A stretch of DNA of 64,000 nucleotides from Dactylonectria macrodidyma (Eukaryota > Ascomycota > Sordariomycetes > Hypocreales > Nectriaceae): the NCBI GenBank assembly GCA_020744425.1, contig JAGMUV010000030.1:496001-560000 (forward strand), read 5' to 3'. The notes beneath the pieces were generated by a model that saw only the letters and a list, made by a program, of their open reading frames with translations, did not search any database and was not told the DNA's origin. The translations under genes and the position numbers were made by a program. Of the stretch, positions 1 through 10,275 are shown one piece after another (position 1 is the stretch's first letter; each line of letters begins with the position of its first letter).

Positions 1-1040
1 TCGGGACCTTTGACCTCGACGAAGTTATTCGGTGCCACTGGTAGATCGTCCTGCGTCGAGGGAACGATAAGGTTGCTGAGCTCTTCTCGTACTTTCCTAT
101 GCAGTTGCTCTGGTCGAGCACCATAGTAAAGGTCGGGCTTAGCGCAGACGAGCGATCCATCCGTCAAGTGATCAAGATTCGTGAATGGCACGTCGCTAGC
201 GACGCACTTGGTGTCCCCCGGATCTCCTTCTATTATTGGTATCACCGATGCAGTGACTCGGCTCTCCTTAGTCGCGTGAGCATCAGCGCGTTTGAACTTT
301 CTGAAATCTTCTTTAGAAAACCGGCTCGGCGATAAGGATGCTCTAGGCTGCTCAAGCACTTGTCGGATCTCGTCTATGTTTTCGGGTTCGGGGGGTATGC
401 GACCGTCAGGATACTCGTAACCGTCAGGAAAGATGTTGTGATCGATCAAATGTTGCTGGAAAGCACGGTCGTACGGCCCTGTACTCCTCGTGGTCGTAGT
501 GTTGCTCTTCGACGGGGATTGCGAGCCCCGTTTGCGACGGCCTAGACTCGATTGGCTGGGGCTCATCTTGGGATTGCTCGGCTGGCGAAACTTCTTCAGG
601 TCAGCGTCTGAGAGGCGGAGAGTTGGGAGCTTCCATACCCCTCTCAGGTCGTTCAATTCTGGTCCACCGTGCCTGGCGAAACGTCTGAGCCGCGCCCGGT
701 CAGCTGGAGAGCTCTGGTGGAGAAACTCTTGCGCGGAAGGACGCTGGGTCTTTCGTCGTGCGGCAACGGCGCGTCGTGTACAGGGGCGGCGATATCGATC
801 CTCGGGCCAGTAACGGGGTTCTTCGGTGTTTCGACGGTCGAGCTCTCGCAGCGCGTTTTTTGTCAACTCGAGCTGGGAGAGGCTATCCCAAAAGTGTGGG
901 GGAGGACGTGAAGGATGATCGAGCTTGCGTTTCTTGGCAACGTGTTGGGTATCGTCACCTGGTCGCTCGTTTGATCTGTGTGGCTTCTGTAGGCTTCTGT
1001 GCTTTGTTGAGGAGAGCGGAAGATCGTGTAGCACGAGCAT
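1..1040 (-). CDS. Conserved fungal protein of unknown function, 3' end outside the window
   Basis: An open frame runs on the minus strand from an ATG at 1038-1040 to the left edge (about 346 residues visible, no stop), with two in-frame stops just upstream of the ATG. The N-terminal 170 residues are basic and of low complexity. The second half is ordered and matches a family common in Pezizomycotina, with visible signatures GPYDRAFQQH, YPDGYEYPDGR-like text, KFKRADAHATKE, SVIPIIEGD, PFTNLDHLTDG and YYGARPEQL. I know of no biochemical role for this family. The frame has no stop over 1 kb and codon use looks normal, so the gene is probably intact as far as it can be seen. The unusual point is that it is the only ordinary conserved gene at this edge; everything to its right is repeat-rich. 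Confidence 0.8.
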   Translation of the reverse strand, partial: MLVLHDLPLSSTKHRSLQKPHRSNERPGDDTQHVAKKRKLDHPSRPPPHFWDSLSQLELTKNALRELDRRNTEEPRYWPEDRYRRPCTRRAVAARRKTQRPSAQEFLHQSSPADRARLRRFARHGGPELNDLRGVWKLPTLRLSDADLKKFRQPSNPKMSPSQSSLGRRKRGSQSPSKSNTTTTRSTGPYDRAFQQHLIDHNIFPDGYEYPDGRIPPEPENIDEIRQVLEQPRASLSPSRFSKEDFRKFKRADAHATKESRVTASVIPIIEGDPGDTKCVASDVPFTNLDHLTDGSLVCAKPDLYYGARPEQLHRKVREELSNLIVPSTQDDLPVAPNNFVEVKGP

Positions 1041-3087
1041 CCTCGGCGATTTGAAGTGGTCAACGGTCGGTGCAGGAGCTCATTACTTATGCCTGGGTCG
1101 AAGCGGGCTTGCGAAGCTCATGTGCATGGCCATTAAGAGTGGAGTTTTTTATCGATAGGCCTTTCCCTCTTCAGTTGGCTACATGGTGTCGGGTAAACCG
1201 TGGGCCAATCATCCGTGGACGATGAGGCCGCTCTGTCACGTCAAGTGCGCCCGACACGCGGGACAAGTCGTTTCAAGAAAACTCACCCCAACACAAGCAA
1301 ATGAGCAGCGGCAATTATCCGCTCAAGATAGCCCGATCTGAAGGGTTGGCATCCATCCACCCTGGAGATATTTTTAGGTCTGCTTGGTTATCAGGTCAAG
1401 ATCCTCAACCCAAAATTACCATCCGTTCAGTTGGACATCTTGTTAGATTGGGTTATGTGTACCCAATTAGGGCAGGAACGTGCTACATAAGTAGCGCGCT
1501 GCGTTTTTGGCCTATTGGTCAAAATCCGACACATCTGTCCCAAGAGTCAACTGTTCTGCATTCCAATCAAGCCCCAAGCCGCCCATCGGGAGAGACCAAA
1601 TTGCCTCGAAAGGTTTCTCCCCCAAAGGTGTGAGACGCCAGAGGCAGGGAAAACCTCGGGACAACATCGGGACAACAGACAACCTCCTTACCCAGGGAAC
1701 CACGTGACAGGCGGATCAGTCCGCACAGCCACATCGGCGACTAGATGGCCCGTGTCAATTGATGCGGCGCCGTGATTTCGATTGTGGAAAACTCAAGCTC
1801 TTGTCCGTGTGCGCTCATGGGGTGAAAACGCGCACACCGTGTTACTTGCTGCTCTCGTCGATGGTAATAGGCCTCAACTTAGAGATCTATTTCCCTTGGA
1901 TATTGGATCTCATTTCTCAGATAGTCGGACATCGTGGGTAGGAGCGCGGGATATCAAGTGTGCGACCAGCCGCTAGAGTTGGCGAATCTGACCCACTTTA
2001 CAACTTGCCTTTCGGAACGAAAGGTTCTTCCTTCCGCGTCCCATCCTAAGCCACAGTCCAATCGCTACTCCGTCCGTTTTCGGAGCTCATTTTTTATAAC
2101 TACAGAAAATGATTTGTCGTCAGTCCGACCTTTTTATAACTACAGAAAATGGTTGCGATTTTGTCGTCAGTGGCACGGGGAAGACCGTCCTACCAGTGGC
2201 TCTGGGTTGTTTATTTTCGACTTAATCTACACGCAATGCGGGGGTTCACGATTGCACTTAGGCAACAGCCCAGAAGTCGGGCGGACTTTTAGCCAAAACT
2301 GGGGTCAGATGGAATATAAATTCGCTCACTCCCTCTTGCTCTTTTCGATAAAAGATATTTGTAAGACTACCATATCCCTAGTGGCTGTATGAAGAACAAA
2401 GCCCTCAAAAATATAACATATTACCCACTGTATTACGTTACTGTAAGTCCCGAGAGCTATTATTTCTGTTGATAATAATTTATCTAAGTCGACTTGCCAA
2501 ACATGTGCGAACATCGCCAATACGATTATGACTGTAACCACAGGGCGACAGGAGAGATTGTTAGCTGTGCACGTGTTCTTGCCGGGCTACCATGCGCTGG
2601 CATCACAACACCGTATTTCGGTGCTCAAAATGGAAAATGCGCGGCTTGTAACTACCCAACGCCCCCTCCATAAGCGTGACGACGAGGTCCAACCTTGCTG
2701 GGGTAGATGGGATGTGACGGCCGGGTTGGGTTCCGACTGTGTTGAACTCAGGCATGCTGGGGTTATGTTGGAGGCTGAGCGAGTCGAGATGTCACGTTTG
2801 GTAACAGTAGATGTGACTTTATGTAGCCAAGGTGTAATTGATAACTGAGGAGCGTGTAGCCAGCCTACTCTCGGGTTCTATAGGCTGGTTTATACATAGT
2901 GCACTTGTGAGGAGAAAAGAGTGGGCCCGATCATTCTGCTAGTGCAGACCGCCTAGTCATCCTTCCCAAATGCTAGCTCTGACTGAGCCCACTCACCTCC
3001 GAATTTTACTTTTTTCCCCTTACACCGAAACCTTCTTATCACGCTCCTTGGAAATATCCTCAGCAATTTGTTGCGAATGGCCAAATA
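1041..3087. other. Intergenic, no recognisable gene
   Basis: Only short open frames without recognisable domains occur here on either strand. The only structure noticed is a short direct repeat at 2091-2172. Confidence 0.5.
2091..2172. repeat. Short direct repeat pair
   Basis: A 20-21 base unit (TTTTTATAACTACAGAAAAT) occurs at 2091-2111 and again at 2131-2151. Each copy is followed by a TTTGTCGTCAGT block, so about 40 bases are duplicated with small indels. The origin is unknown; it could be a decayed transposon end. Confidence 0.6.
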
Positions 3088-3363
3088 ATGGCGTGTCGTA
3101 TCTTCATCCAGTTTCGAACGAACCTGGTTCCTGGAGACCCTGCTCAGAAGCCGATCGCCGTCGCTAAAACAGCGTGCTCCAAGTTATTAGGTCGCGACTT
3201 CGATTATGAGAAAGACTTCATACACGCACAAGGAGAGATCCTCGCAGAGAACGCCAGATGCCATGCCTTGGTTGACTGCGATTATCGTGATTCCGAACCC
3301 AACTTGAAGGATATCACTTTGCATTGCTATCGAGTAACGAAAGAAGGTGAAGGTCAGATGTGA
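3088..3363 (+). CDS. Possible small hypothetical protein (91 aa)
   Basis: An ATG-initiated 91-codon frame ends in TGA. The composition is protein-like (mixed charged and hydrophobic residues, no low complexity), but I recognise no domain, signal peptide or membrane segment. There is no neighbour context to support it. It may be an exon of a larger gene or a chance frame. Confidence 0.25.
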   Translation: MACRIFIQFRTNLVPGDPAQKPIAVAKTACSKLLGRDFDYEKDFIHAQGEILAENARCHALVDCDYRDSEPNLKDITLHCYRVTKEGEGQM

Positions 3364-4267
3364 GTGCGCTGAATCCTCCTCCAAACAAGTATTAATGTGA
3401 GGCAGGAGTCTTGTAGAGACCAATGTACACCGGGGACAAATTGACGTCGTTCCCTGGGGAAGACATTCATTTTGACGCGATAGTCAAATCGTGGCGGATA
3501 TCGGAGATCAGCTGATCAGCTGAGAAAATGGGGCCTGGGTTGTGCTTATGTCGTGTGGGACTTAGTGAAATTTCGAGAGCGCTTTCAATTAGACCCTCTC
3601 TGATTCATTCACTGTCTCTTACTGATCCAGATCTCCTACCTATGCGAGCCGATGGGTCCGCGCCTCACCCACATTTTGGCGCTTCAAGACGGGGCTGCCT
3701 GTAAGCATTTTGAACTACAGTCCACATGTCTCGATGTGCTGTCGCGGCATTTGAAGAAGTCACACAGATGCGAAATCAAGAGAACGGGTGCCAAGGGAAA
3801 GCAGTGGTTGCGGTCAAGAGAACCCGAAGAGGAAGTCAAAATTGTAGGGGTGTTGGAGGTGGCAATGCTCGAAATCGGCGTCGACGACTGGCTGACCACC
3901 TACTTAGATCTTGGATCGCGACTACCTTTTAAAGCCTTGCTACATTTGCAGCTAAGATCTATTGGGATAAAGTATCTGATGTGTTGGGCAGGGGGACAAG
4001 AAGAACAACACCACCCGAAGTGACGGATGCCGCGGGGTAGGCGGGATGCGTAGCGGAGCGAGGAAGGACAAGACTCGCAAAATAAAACAGACAAAAAGAG
4101 GGCCGAGCTGCAACTAAGAAGCTGGCGAGAAAATAAATTAGATATTCCATTTGACCAAATAATTTTCATCATGATGACATCAAAAACTAATTCCAAAGCT
4201 CAAAATTAAAGATGGGCAAGAAGGTGATTACCGGTAATTGCTATCTTGTCTGAGTGGTCTCTTCCTT
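3364..4267. other. Intergenic, nothing recognised
   Basis: A 123-codon plus frame (3652-4023) overlaps other frames and shows no recognisable domain, so I do not call it. A palindrome-like stretch (CAGCTGATCAGCTG) lies near 3510. Confidence 0.4.
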
Positions 4268-5019
4268 GGGGCCCAATAGATGCACGGGTCCGTACACTCA
4301 CGGGTCCCATATTAGTCAGCATAACCCTAACCCTCTGCCTTGCTGCTTTATCTTCTTATGGGCTACTTCTATATCGTAACGGACAGGACCCTGCACCTCT
4401 TCTATGGCCTTGTATATGACATTTGCTACATGTAGGTAGTCTTTTTGTTGGCTTATCTTGCGGCTCATCTTGCGGCTCATCTTGCCGCTCGTCTTGCCCC
4501 TTGTCTTGTCGCTTGTTTTGTGGCCTGGCTTGAGGCTTGTCTTGTGGTTCGTCTTGTAGTTCGTCTTGTGGTTCGTCTTGTCGCTTGTCTTGTGGTTTGC
4601 CTTGGGGCTCGTGATTGTGTTGACAAAATCGAGCTTCTGTTCGATGTTTAAGAAGCCAATTTCCACTCGATTCTTCCTTGGCTACTATTGAAAATTGGCA
4701 GCCAGTGCGAAATCGATTGCATGCGTAGGTAACTGTAAGTCGACCAGACCTTTCTGTAGTTGATCTTCTGGTTATAAATTTATAGCCTCCAATTGCTGCC
4801 CAGATATTGAGATCTAGAATAAGATCTTCTTGTGATGAATACCACTGTTGAGGAGGAAGAGAGTTCATTTTATTAATAGTAGTAAGTAAGGATAGATATG
4901 ATGAGGTGTGAGGCGGTGAAGCAGAAGGGAGACGGATAAAGCAGCAAGGCAGAGGGTTAGGGTTATGCTGACTAATATGGGACCCGTGAGTGTACGGACC
5001 CGTGCATCTATTGGGCCCC
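4268..5019. mobile_element. Non-autonomous MULE-type element with 84-bp TIRs and 9-bp target duplication
   Basis: Near-perfect terminal inverted repeats of about 84 bp (4268-4351 and 4936-5019) begin GGGGCCCAATAGATGCACGG. The flanks carry an exact 9-bp duplication CTCTTCCTT at 4259-4267 and 5020-5028, the size typical of Mutator-like elements. The 752-bp element carries one minus-strand gene with a FAR1-like DNA-binding domain and a zinc knuckle, both characteristic of fungal MULE transposases, but with no transposase core between them. The TIR contains an ACCCTAACCCT stretch that is not a telomere. A relative is present at 43844-48464. Confidence 0.9.
4356..4868 (-). CDS. FAR1-like DNA-binding domain joined to a zinc knuckle (MULE-derived)
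   Basis: I chose the ATG at 4868 because homology to the element near 45 kb begins there; the frame stays open upstream into the TIR. About the first 90 residues resemble the FAR1-type DNA-binding region of fungal MULE transposases (SSQEDLILDL, AAIGGYKFI, YACNRF, GCQFS, LKHR, HNHEPQ). A tract of PQDE/PQDK-type tetrapeptide repeats follows, then a C-terminal knuckle CSKCHIQGHRRGAGSC. The same N- and C-terminal parts occur in the full transposase at 45443-47541, but the DDE core is absent here. The inferred product would bind element ends and could not catalyse transposition. It might act as a repressor or be a by-product of internal deletion. The frame has no stop or frameshift. Confidence 0.75.
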   Translation of the reverse strand: MNSLPPQQWYSSQEDLILDLNIWAAIGGYKFITRRSTTERSGRLTVTYACNRFRTGCQFSIVAKEESSGNWLLKHRTEARFCQHNHEPQGKPQDKRQDEPQDELQDEPQDKPQARPQNKRQDKGQDERQDEPQDEPQDKPTKRLPTCSKCHIQGHRRGAGSCPLRYRSSP

Positions 5020-5028
5020 CTCTTCCTT

Positions 5029-5338
5029 TTATCTCTGACCAACTCCTGCTATCCCTATCGATAACCCTATCAAGACTGACGCAGTGATCAGTCAGCCAAT
5101 TAAAATTCTGGATTTTGCTATCTAGTGGGGCCCTCAGCCCCGACACACTGATTAGGCATTTTTCTAGTTATTGTTGGATTATGTATCGGATTAATCCTAG
5201 CTATAGCAATAAGCGGGCACCCTGAACTTTTGGCGTAGCTGGTGAATCCATCAGTTATTATAAAATAATTAGCTTGTCTGCGTAACTGGGCCAAATTATC
5301 ACAAATCACCCCTTGATGGGGTAAGCATGAGTCTGTTA
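5029..5338. other. Intergenic, nothing recognised
   Basis: About 310 AT-rich bases lie between the MULE derivative and the stop of the F-box-like gene. No feature is supported. Confidence 0.4.
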
Positions 5339-6142
5339 TCAGAACCATAGCAGAGAAAAAAGAAGCCGGAATTCAGTTACATCTGCTCCGTATCCTCGTT
5401 CGCCTGGCTCCATCACTCTCCATCCTGTTATCCACTGCCCGTCTCTCTTTGGTACAGCTCGAATTGGATGAGAAGCGCTGGAGAAAACACGCCAAGCGGT
5501 TTCCCCTCCTCTGAATTTTAATTTGATCGAGCAAACTTGGCTTACGGCCTTTTTTCTCTTCATGGAGACACCATCAACTGATGCAATTGATTGGCCTTGA
5601 ATCTCTTCGAGAACGTCCCCTGTGTAATATAGCGCCTGGGTTGATAACTTGCCTTGCCGACAGCCAAATAGCTTACGTGGATCAGCCATCTGTATATCTT
5701 CGCTACAACCAAGTGCATCTAGGATGTTCACTGTAAGACCGGACTCTGTTAAGAATATTTCGGACTTCTCTTTGTTGTATAAATGAGGCCTTAAAGATTC
5801 AAAAAGTTTGTCTGTAATAAATTGGCTGTCACCGGCCCAGTCTTGAATTAGGAGCACTAGGTATGCCCCTCTAGGTCTACCTCTTGATACTCGAGCGAGA
5901 TGTTGACCAAGAAGGCAAGGGACAGGTGCTCCTGGGGTACTGCAATTCATATTTACCACTTCTTGAGTCCATGAATCGTCCTTGACTATGAGGCCCCATA
6001 TGGCAGTAGCTTTATTTCTCGAGGAAAATGACAAAAAGTCAGATTTCTCTGTAATGCATTGGACAAGTGAAAATATAGAGGGAGGGGGAAGGTGGTTTTC
6101 CACCTGTATAAGTAGCTCGCCGGGAAGCTTCTGTAAATGCAT
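5339..6142 (-). CDS. F-box-like hypothetical protein (267 aa)
   Basis: A single ATG-initiated frame of 267 codons lies on the minus strand. The first 30 residues (LQKLPGELLIQVENHLPPPSIFSLVQC) have the spacing of a fungal F-box helix pair (LPxELLxxIxxxL). By analogy with the family the protein could be an SCF ubiquitin-ligase adaptor. The remainder has no recognisable repeat or catalytic motif. The gene is divergent from the secreted-protein gene starting at 6456, leaving 313 bases of shared upstream sequence (6143-6455) in which I see no defined promoter element. No introns are evident. The F-box assignment is weak (short motif only), but the open frame and composition support a real gene. 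Confidence 0.55.
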   Translation of the reverse strand: MHLQKLPGELLIQVENHLPPPSIFSLVQCITEKSDFLSFSSRNKATAIWGLIVKDDSWTQEVVNMNCSTPGAPVPCLLGQHLARVSRGRPRGAYLVLLIQDWAGDSQFITDKLFESLRPHLYNKEKSEIFLTESGLTVNILDALGCSEDIQMADPRKLFGCRQGKLSTQALYYTGDVLEEIQGQSIASVDGVSMKRKKAVSQVCSIKLKFRGGETAWRVFSSASHPIRAVPKRDGQWITGWRVMEPGERGYGADVTEFRLLFSLLWF

Positions 6143-6974
6143 TTTCTTAGACTGTTTAAAAACTGTCCTATATCACATGAGAAATTTTCAAGAGATTAAA
6201 AGAGCTTTTATAGCTACATGATGCTTATACGAGTGCTACTTGCAGGATGTTGCTTGATCCAAATTAAACCCAGCTGAATCTACTTTTAGTCATAATGTGA
6301 CAGTCGACATTGTCAATTCTGCCATTTCCTGATCTAGCTGGGCAATAACATTTAGTGCAGTCGTCTTTAATAATCATATGAAATCTTGCCCCCAGGAATA
6401 AAATACAGCTTGACTACATATTCACTCAGCAGTGAACTAGTCAAAACTATTTTCCATGATTTCGCTCCTCCTCTTATTTCATATTTCTTTGACTAGTGCA
6501 TTCTGCACTGGCGTTGCTCTTTGGGTACCTTGGATAAATGAAACCGTCGATATGGCTGCTGATGTCCTCAATCTTCCAAACTATGATAAATTTACCGAGC
6601 TTAACCAGGGTCTTAACCCTGGCTATATTCGGGCCGGCCTGAACTACACCGTACCATTTACTAACGTCAATCCTCCCGCTACGTGGATGACGGTCGGTGG
6701 CTGTACACCCTTACTAGAGTTAAATAGCAACACTCAGGAGAATTCCAATATTGGGACAACAACATCAACAGCATCCACGCTTAAAACGAGCCTGGAGAGT
6801 TCATTGAATTCTAAACCGAGTATGTTAGAAACATACTTAACATCGATTCACACTAAGTCTCCCCACGCATCTATAACTACTTCGTTAATACCTATAGACG
6901 ATACTGCACTGCTGTCATTGTCATCTACAACGATTACCTCATCGTCATTATCAGATAAGTCTGCGACACATAAG

Positions 6975-9829
6975 CAGTGTGTCCAATAACCAACTTGTTT
7001 GATTTGGTTGGTTGAGGTTGCTTGATTACGTAACAACCAACCACAAGTAAGACCTCCTCCGACCAACCACAAGCAAGCCTTTTTGGCTTACTCGAGTTAA
7101 CTCGAAGTTACTCGACTAAGTTACCATATTGGGAAAATGCCAAAATTGTCTAACCTTAAGAGGGCAAGCTGCAACAGCAGCGCGCCCTGATTGGTCCATT
7201 CTTGCATGAAATAAATGAGTGCTTTTCATGACACCCCTTTTCTTTCCAAAAACTTTCCGCAAAGCCAATTTGGTCCAATAACCTGACGATCGAGCCAAAT
7301 ATGTCTTCACACCCATTCTTTAGGCCTCATGGAAGGCTCGAAAAAACCACCCCTCCTAGGACTCCTTCTGAGTCGCTCGGTCCCGCCAAGTCGAGCACTC
7401 CTAGCTCCGCCTCAACTCAAACCAACGTGCCCAATGATAGGCCCTCTCCTTCAACGCTTTCTGACGAAAGAGGCGTGCTGGAAGCGTCTCAGTGCCCTTT
7501 CCCTATCGACTGGGACAAAATCCGTTACAACAGGAAGCCAGTACCATCCATTCGATACCGCCAGCCCCATAAGCGTGCCATCAACTCCAAATCCCAGCCT
7601 TCAGCAATCTACAGGCACGGCGCACAACTTACCACAGACGGGAACAATAAGTTTTGGCTCTGCAAGTATTGCCATATTGGTGGCCATCACGATGCTGCGC
7701 TGTTTTCCAGTGAGAGCACGACCAGCATCATTTACCACCTTAAACAGCAGCACAGACTGGAAGAATTTGGTTACAAAGCAACAGGATCCGATCCTTTCAG
7801 CATAGCTAAAAGGGCAGCAAGTCTCACGCCATATCTCGGAAGCCGGCGCGTGGTGTTCAACGACCTGCAATTCAAGGACGATTTTACTGACTGGGTGATT
7901 GACCTTGACCTCACATTTCGTCAGGCGACTCATCAGCGCACGAATGAGATTTTTATCAATTATCTGGAGGATATTGACAAGATCCTTCCCAGAAGCCCGT
8001 CTACTCTTAGCAGTTGGGTCAAAGAGAAGTGGGTTGGCGATGGTGGGAGACGCGTTTGGCTAAGGGCAAAGCTCCATTCCGCCAAAAGCAAGGTCCATAT
8101 CTCGGTGGATGCATGGACATCCGAAGAAGGGACAAACTATCTTGCCATTGTTGCTCACTTCTTGGATGAAACGCATAAGCTGCAAACCGCTCTTCTGGAC
8201 CTTCCCCCTCTGAAGGGTCCTCATTCTGGCGAGAACATTGCCAAGGTGTTGTCATCTGTCCTCGATTTCTACGATATCTCACCATCCATTGGCTTCTTCA
8301 TGATGGACAACGCTACAAGCAACGACGTATGCATCCAGGAGCTAGCAGAGCAGTACCCGACAATCAGACGCGAAAATCGCCTTCGGTGCGTCGGCCATAT
8401 GCTGAACCTCATTGTCAAAGCTCTACTCTTTGGGCAGGGCGTTAGCAAGCTGGAGAAACAGCTCCGCGCTGCATCTGATGACGAGCGGTTTGAGATATGG
8501 AGGAAGCAAAGCTGTATTGGCAAGCTCCACAACTTCTGCGTGTGGATCAACAGAAGCGACCAGCGACGGGAGCGGCTGAAACAGTACATCCTACATGCTT
8601 ACAACGAAGGCAGCATCGAACACCTCTACACTAGGGTCCTGGTCGATGGTGGTATCCGCTGGAACTCTGTATATTCCATGATTGAACGGGCTTTGAAACT
8701 CCGCCACGCCATTGATCTATTCTTTCTCAACTATTGCCACGTCGGCGCTGAAGGATATGATATCTCACGAGATATCCTGACTCCACAGGATTGGATCGAT
8801 CTGGACCATTTCCTCAATATCCTCAAACCTTTCAAGGATCTAACAAAACGCATGGAAGGCCGAGCGAACAAAGCTGGTTCGGAGGGATCACATGGCTCAC
8901 TGCACGAGATCATCGAGTCGCTGGATGTGCTCTTCAAGAAGCTCCAAGAGGCTGGGAAGTTCGCAGATGATCATCCTGACGTGGTGTCAACATACTATTC
9001 CCATGCTATTGATGCTGCTCGTGTCAAACTTGAGGAGTATTTCGGCCTCACAGACGCCAGTCCTGCATATCGATGCGCAGTTGCCTTGCATCCGGCCAAT
9101 AAGTTTACCTACTTTGAGCTTGAATGGAGCCACAATAAGCAATGGATCAGTGGGGCAAAGAGAGTGGTGCACCAGGTGTTTGCACAATACGAGGCAGCAG
9201 CGGAGGCGGACCTAATGGACGGAGCACAGCAGGAGATGGACATGGAGGAGCTAGAGGAGACGGCTATTGTTAATGACAATGCGACACTCGATCCACTCCA
9301 GCAAGCTCGGAAGCGGCGTCAGAGGCTTGCTGTCACGATGGGGTCAGCTACACGGGGAAAGAAGCGGGCAAGACTGACGTCTGAGCTGGATGAGTTTATG
9401 GCTAGGACGAATAAGGCAGACCTGGATGTTGAGGACCCTCTGGAGTGGTGGGTTCACCATGCACCTGACTACCCTGTCCTGTCGAAGATGGCGTTTGACT
9501 TGTTCAGTTGTCCAGCAATGAGCGCTGAGTGTGAGCGTGTCTTTTCACAGACAAAGAAGGTGATTACGGATGAACGGAACCGGCTCAGTTCAGACACTGT
9601 AGCAGCGATTGAATGCCAGAAGCACCTGCTTCGAAGCGGCATGTTAACGTAGATCTACCACCAGGAGTAGAAGAGAAAAAAGAATATAGTCAGTAATCAG
9701 TCGAGTAATGTCAACCAACCAAGTAAAGTAAGGCACTCTCGTCGAGTAAACCAAGTCAAGCAAGGGGTACTGTCAACCAAGCAAAGTAAGGGGTCCAATT
9801 TTTGCTTTACTTGGTTGTTGGACACACTG
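6975..9829 (+). mobile_element. Complete hAT transposon
   Basis: The element is 2855 bp and starts CAGTGTGTCCAATAACCAAC. Its right end is the inverse complement (CAGTGTGTCCAACAACCAAG read inward), giving roughly 18 bp of TIR with two mismatches. It is flanked by an exact 8-bp duplication CACATAAG (6967-6974 and 9830-9837), diagnostic for hAT elements. Subterminal regions carry repeated CAACCAA/TTGGTTG and ACTCGAGTAA-like motifs (6990-7120 and 9700-9815), as expected for hAT transposase binding sites. The transposase gene inside is uninterrupted, and the duplication and TIRs are intact, so insertion looks recent. Confidence 0.95.
7301..9652 (+). CDS. hAT-family transposase (783 aa)
   Basis: This is one uninterrupted ATG-to-TAG frame of 783 codons, the normal size for fungal hAT transposases. 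An N-terminal BED-type zinc finger is visible around residues 118-152 (WLCKYCHIGGHH...IYHLKQQH). The catalytic region includes VHISVDAWTS, a typical first-aspartate block of the RNase-H-like core, then FMMDNATSNDVC and LRCVGHMLNLIV. The C-terminal dimerisation domain is clear (DPLEWWVHHAPDYPVLSKMA, CPAMSAECERVFSQ, DERNRLSSDTVAAIECQK). It carries out cut-and-paste transposition of the surrounding element. No stop, frameshift or missing key residue is visible, so it may be active. Confidence 0.93.
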   Translation: MSSHPFFRPHGRLEKTTPPRTPSESLGPAKSSTPSSASTQTNVPNDRPSPSTLSDERGVLEASQCPFPIDWDKIRYNRKPVPSIRYRQPHKRAINSKSQPSAIYRHGAQLTTDGNNKFWLCKYCHIGGHHDAALFSSESTTSIIYHLKQQHRLEEFGYKATGSDPFSIAKRAASLTPYLGSRRVVFNDLQFKDDFTDWVIDLDLTFRQATHQRTNEIFINYLEDIDKILPRSPSTLSSWVKEKWVGDGGRRVWLRAKLHSAKSKVHISVDAWTSEEGTNYLAIVAHFLDETHKLQTALLDLPPLKGPHSGENIAKVLSSVLDFYDISPSIGFFMMDNATSNDVCIQELAEQYPTIRRENRLRCVGHMLNLIVKALLFGQGVSKLEKQLRAASDDERFEIWRKQSCIGKLHNFCVWINRSDQRRERLKQYILHAYNEGSIEHLYTRVLVDGGIRWNSVYSMIERALKLRHAIDLFFLNYCHVGAEGYDISRDILTPQDWIDLDHFLNILKPFKDLTKRMEGRANKAGSEGSHGSLHEIIESLDVLFKKLQEAGKFADDHPDVVSTYYSHAIDAARVKLEEYFGLTDASPAYRCAVALHPANKFTYFELEWSHNKQWISGAKRVVHQVFAQYEAAAEADLMDGAQQEMDMEELEETAIVNDNATLDPLQQARKRRQRLAVTMGSATRGKKRARLTSELDEFMARTNKADLDVEDPLEWWVHHAPDYPVLSKMAFDLFSCPAMSAECERVFSQTKKVITDERNRLSSDTVAAIECQKHLLRSGMLT

Positions 9830-10275
9830 CACATAAGCCGTCATTTGTCACCCATAATTCACCGCCAACCTCTACAACCAAAAGGATTACCAATACGAAA
9901 ACGACATCAGCGACTTCCTCCGAGGTAACCGTAAATTGCTCTGCGGGCGGGGCTGGTAATACAACTCTCGATACTTTACAGAAGTATACAAAGAAATTTT
10001 GTCAGAATCTCGATGGTGCAGTCTTAAGTGAGAATGAAAGGATGAGGTATTCTTTTGTAAATGGCGAGCTGCAGTCAACATTCTATGTTACCTGGGTCCG
10101 TGGGTGTGAAGACGAGGAGCAAAGCATCATCGAATTGGGTAGTCTCTGCTCTGCCACGCTAACAAAGGCCTGGCAAGACTGCGATACCGGTGACTGGGGC
10201 GCGCTAACTCAGGGTTGCTTAGCATGGGCGCACCAGCAAGTGAACTTGACAGTAGCCTGTGGATGTGGCAGCTGA

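Larger units (their letters stand above)
6456..10275 (+). pseudogene. LysM-like secreted protein gene interrupted by a hAT transposon
   Basis: The 5' part (6456-6974) encodes an N-terminal signal peptide (MISLLLLFHISLTSAF), a LysM-like segment (D..AADVLNLPNYDKFTELNQ..LNPGY..AGLNYTVP) and a Ser/Thr-rich linker. The 3' part (9838-10275) continues the same linker and ends in a cysteine-containing domain (FCQNL, WVRGCED, LCSAT, WQDCDTGDW, GCLAW, ACGCGS). The two parts are separated by a hAT element bounded by an 8-bp duplication. The flanks stay in phase once the element and one duplication copy are ignored, giving 318 codons. As it stands, translation stops 12 bases into the element (TAA at 6987-6989). 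LysM proteins of fungi bind chitin and act in host interaction or with chitinases. That role is inferred, and the LysM call is from pattern only. Confidence 0.7.

Noticed and set aside
4320..4345. Telomere-like ACCCTAACCCT
   Set aside because: It lies within both TIR arms of the MULE derivative in mirror orientation and is not a tandem telomeric array.
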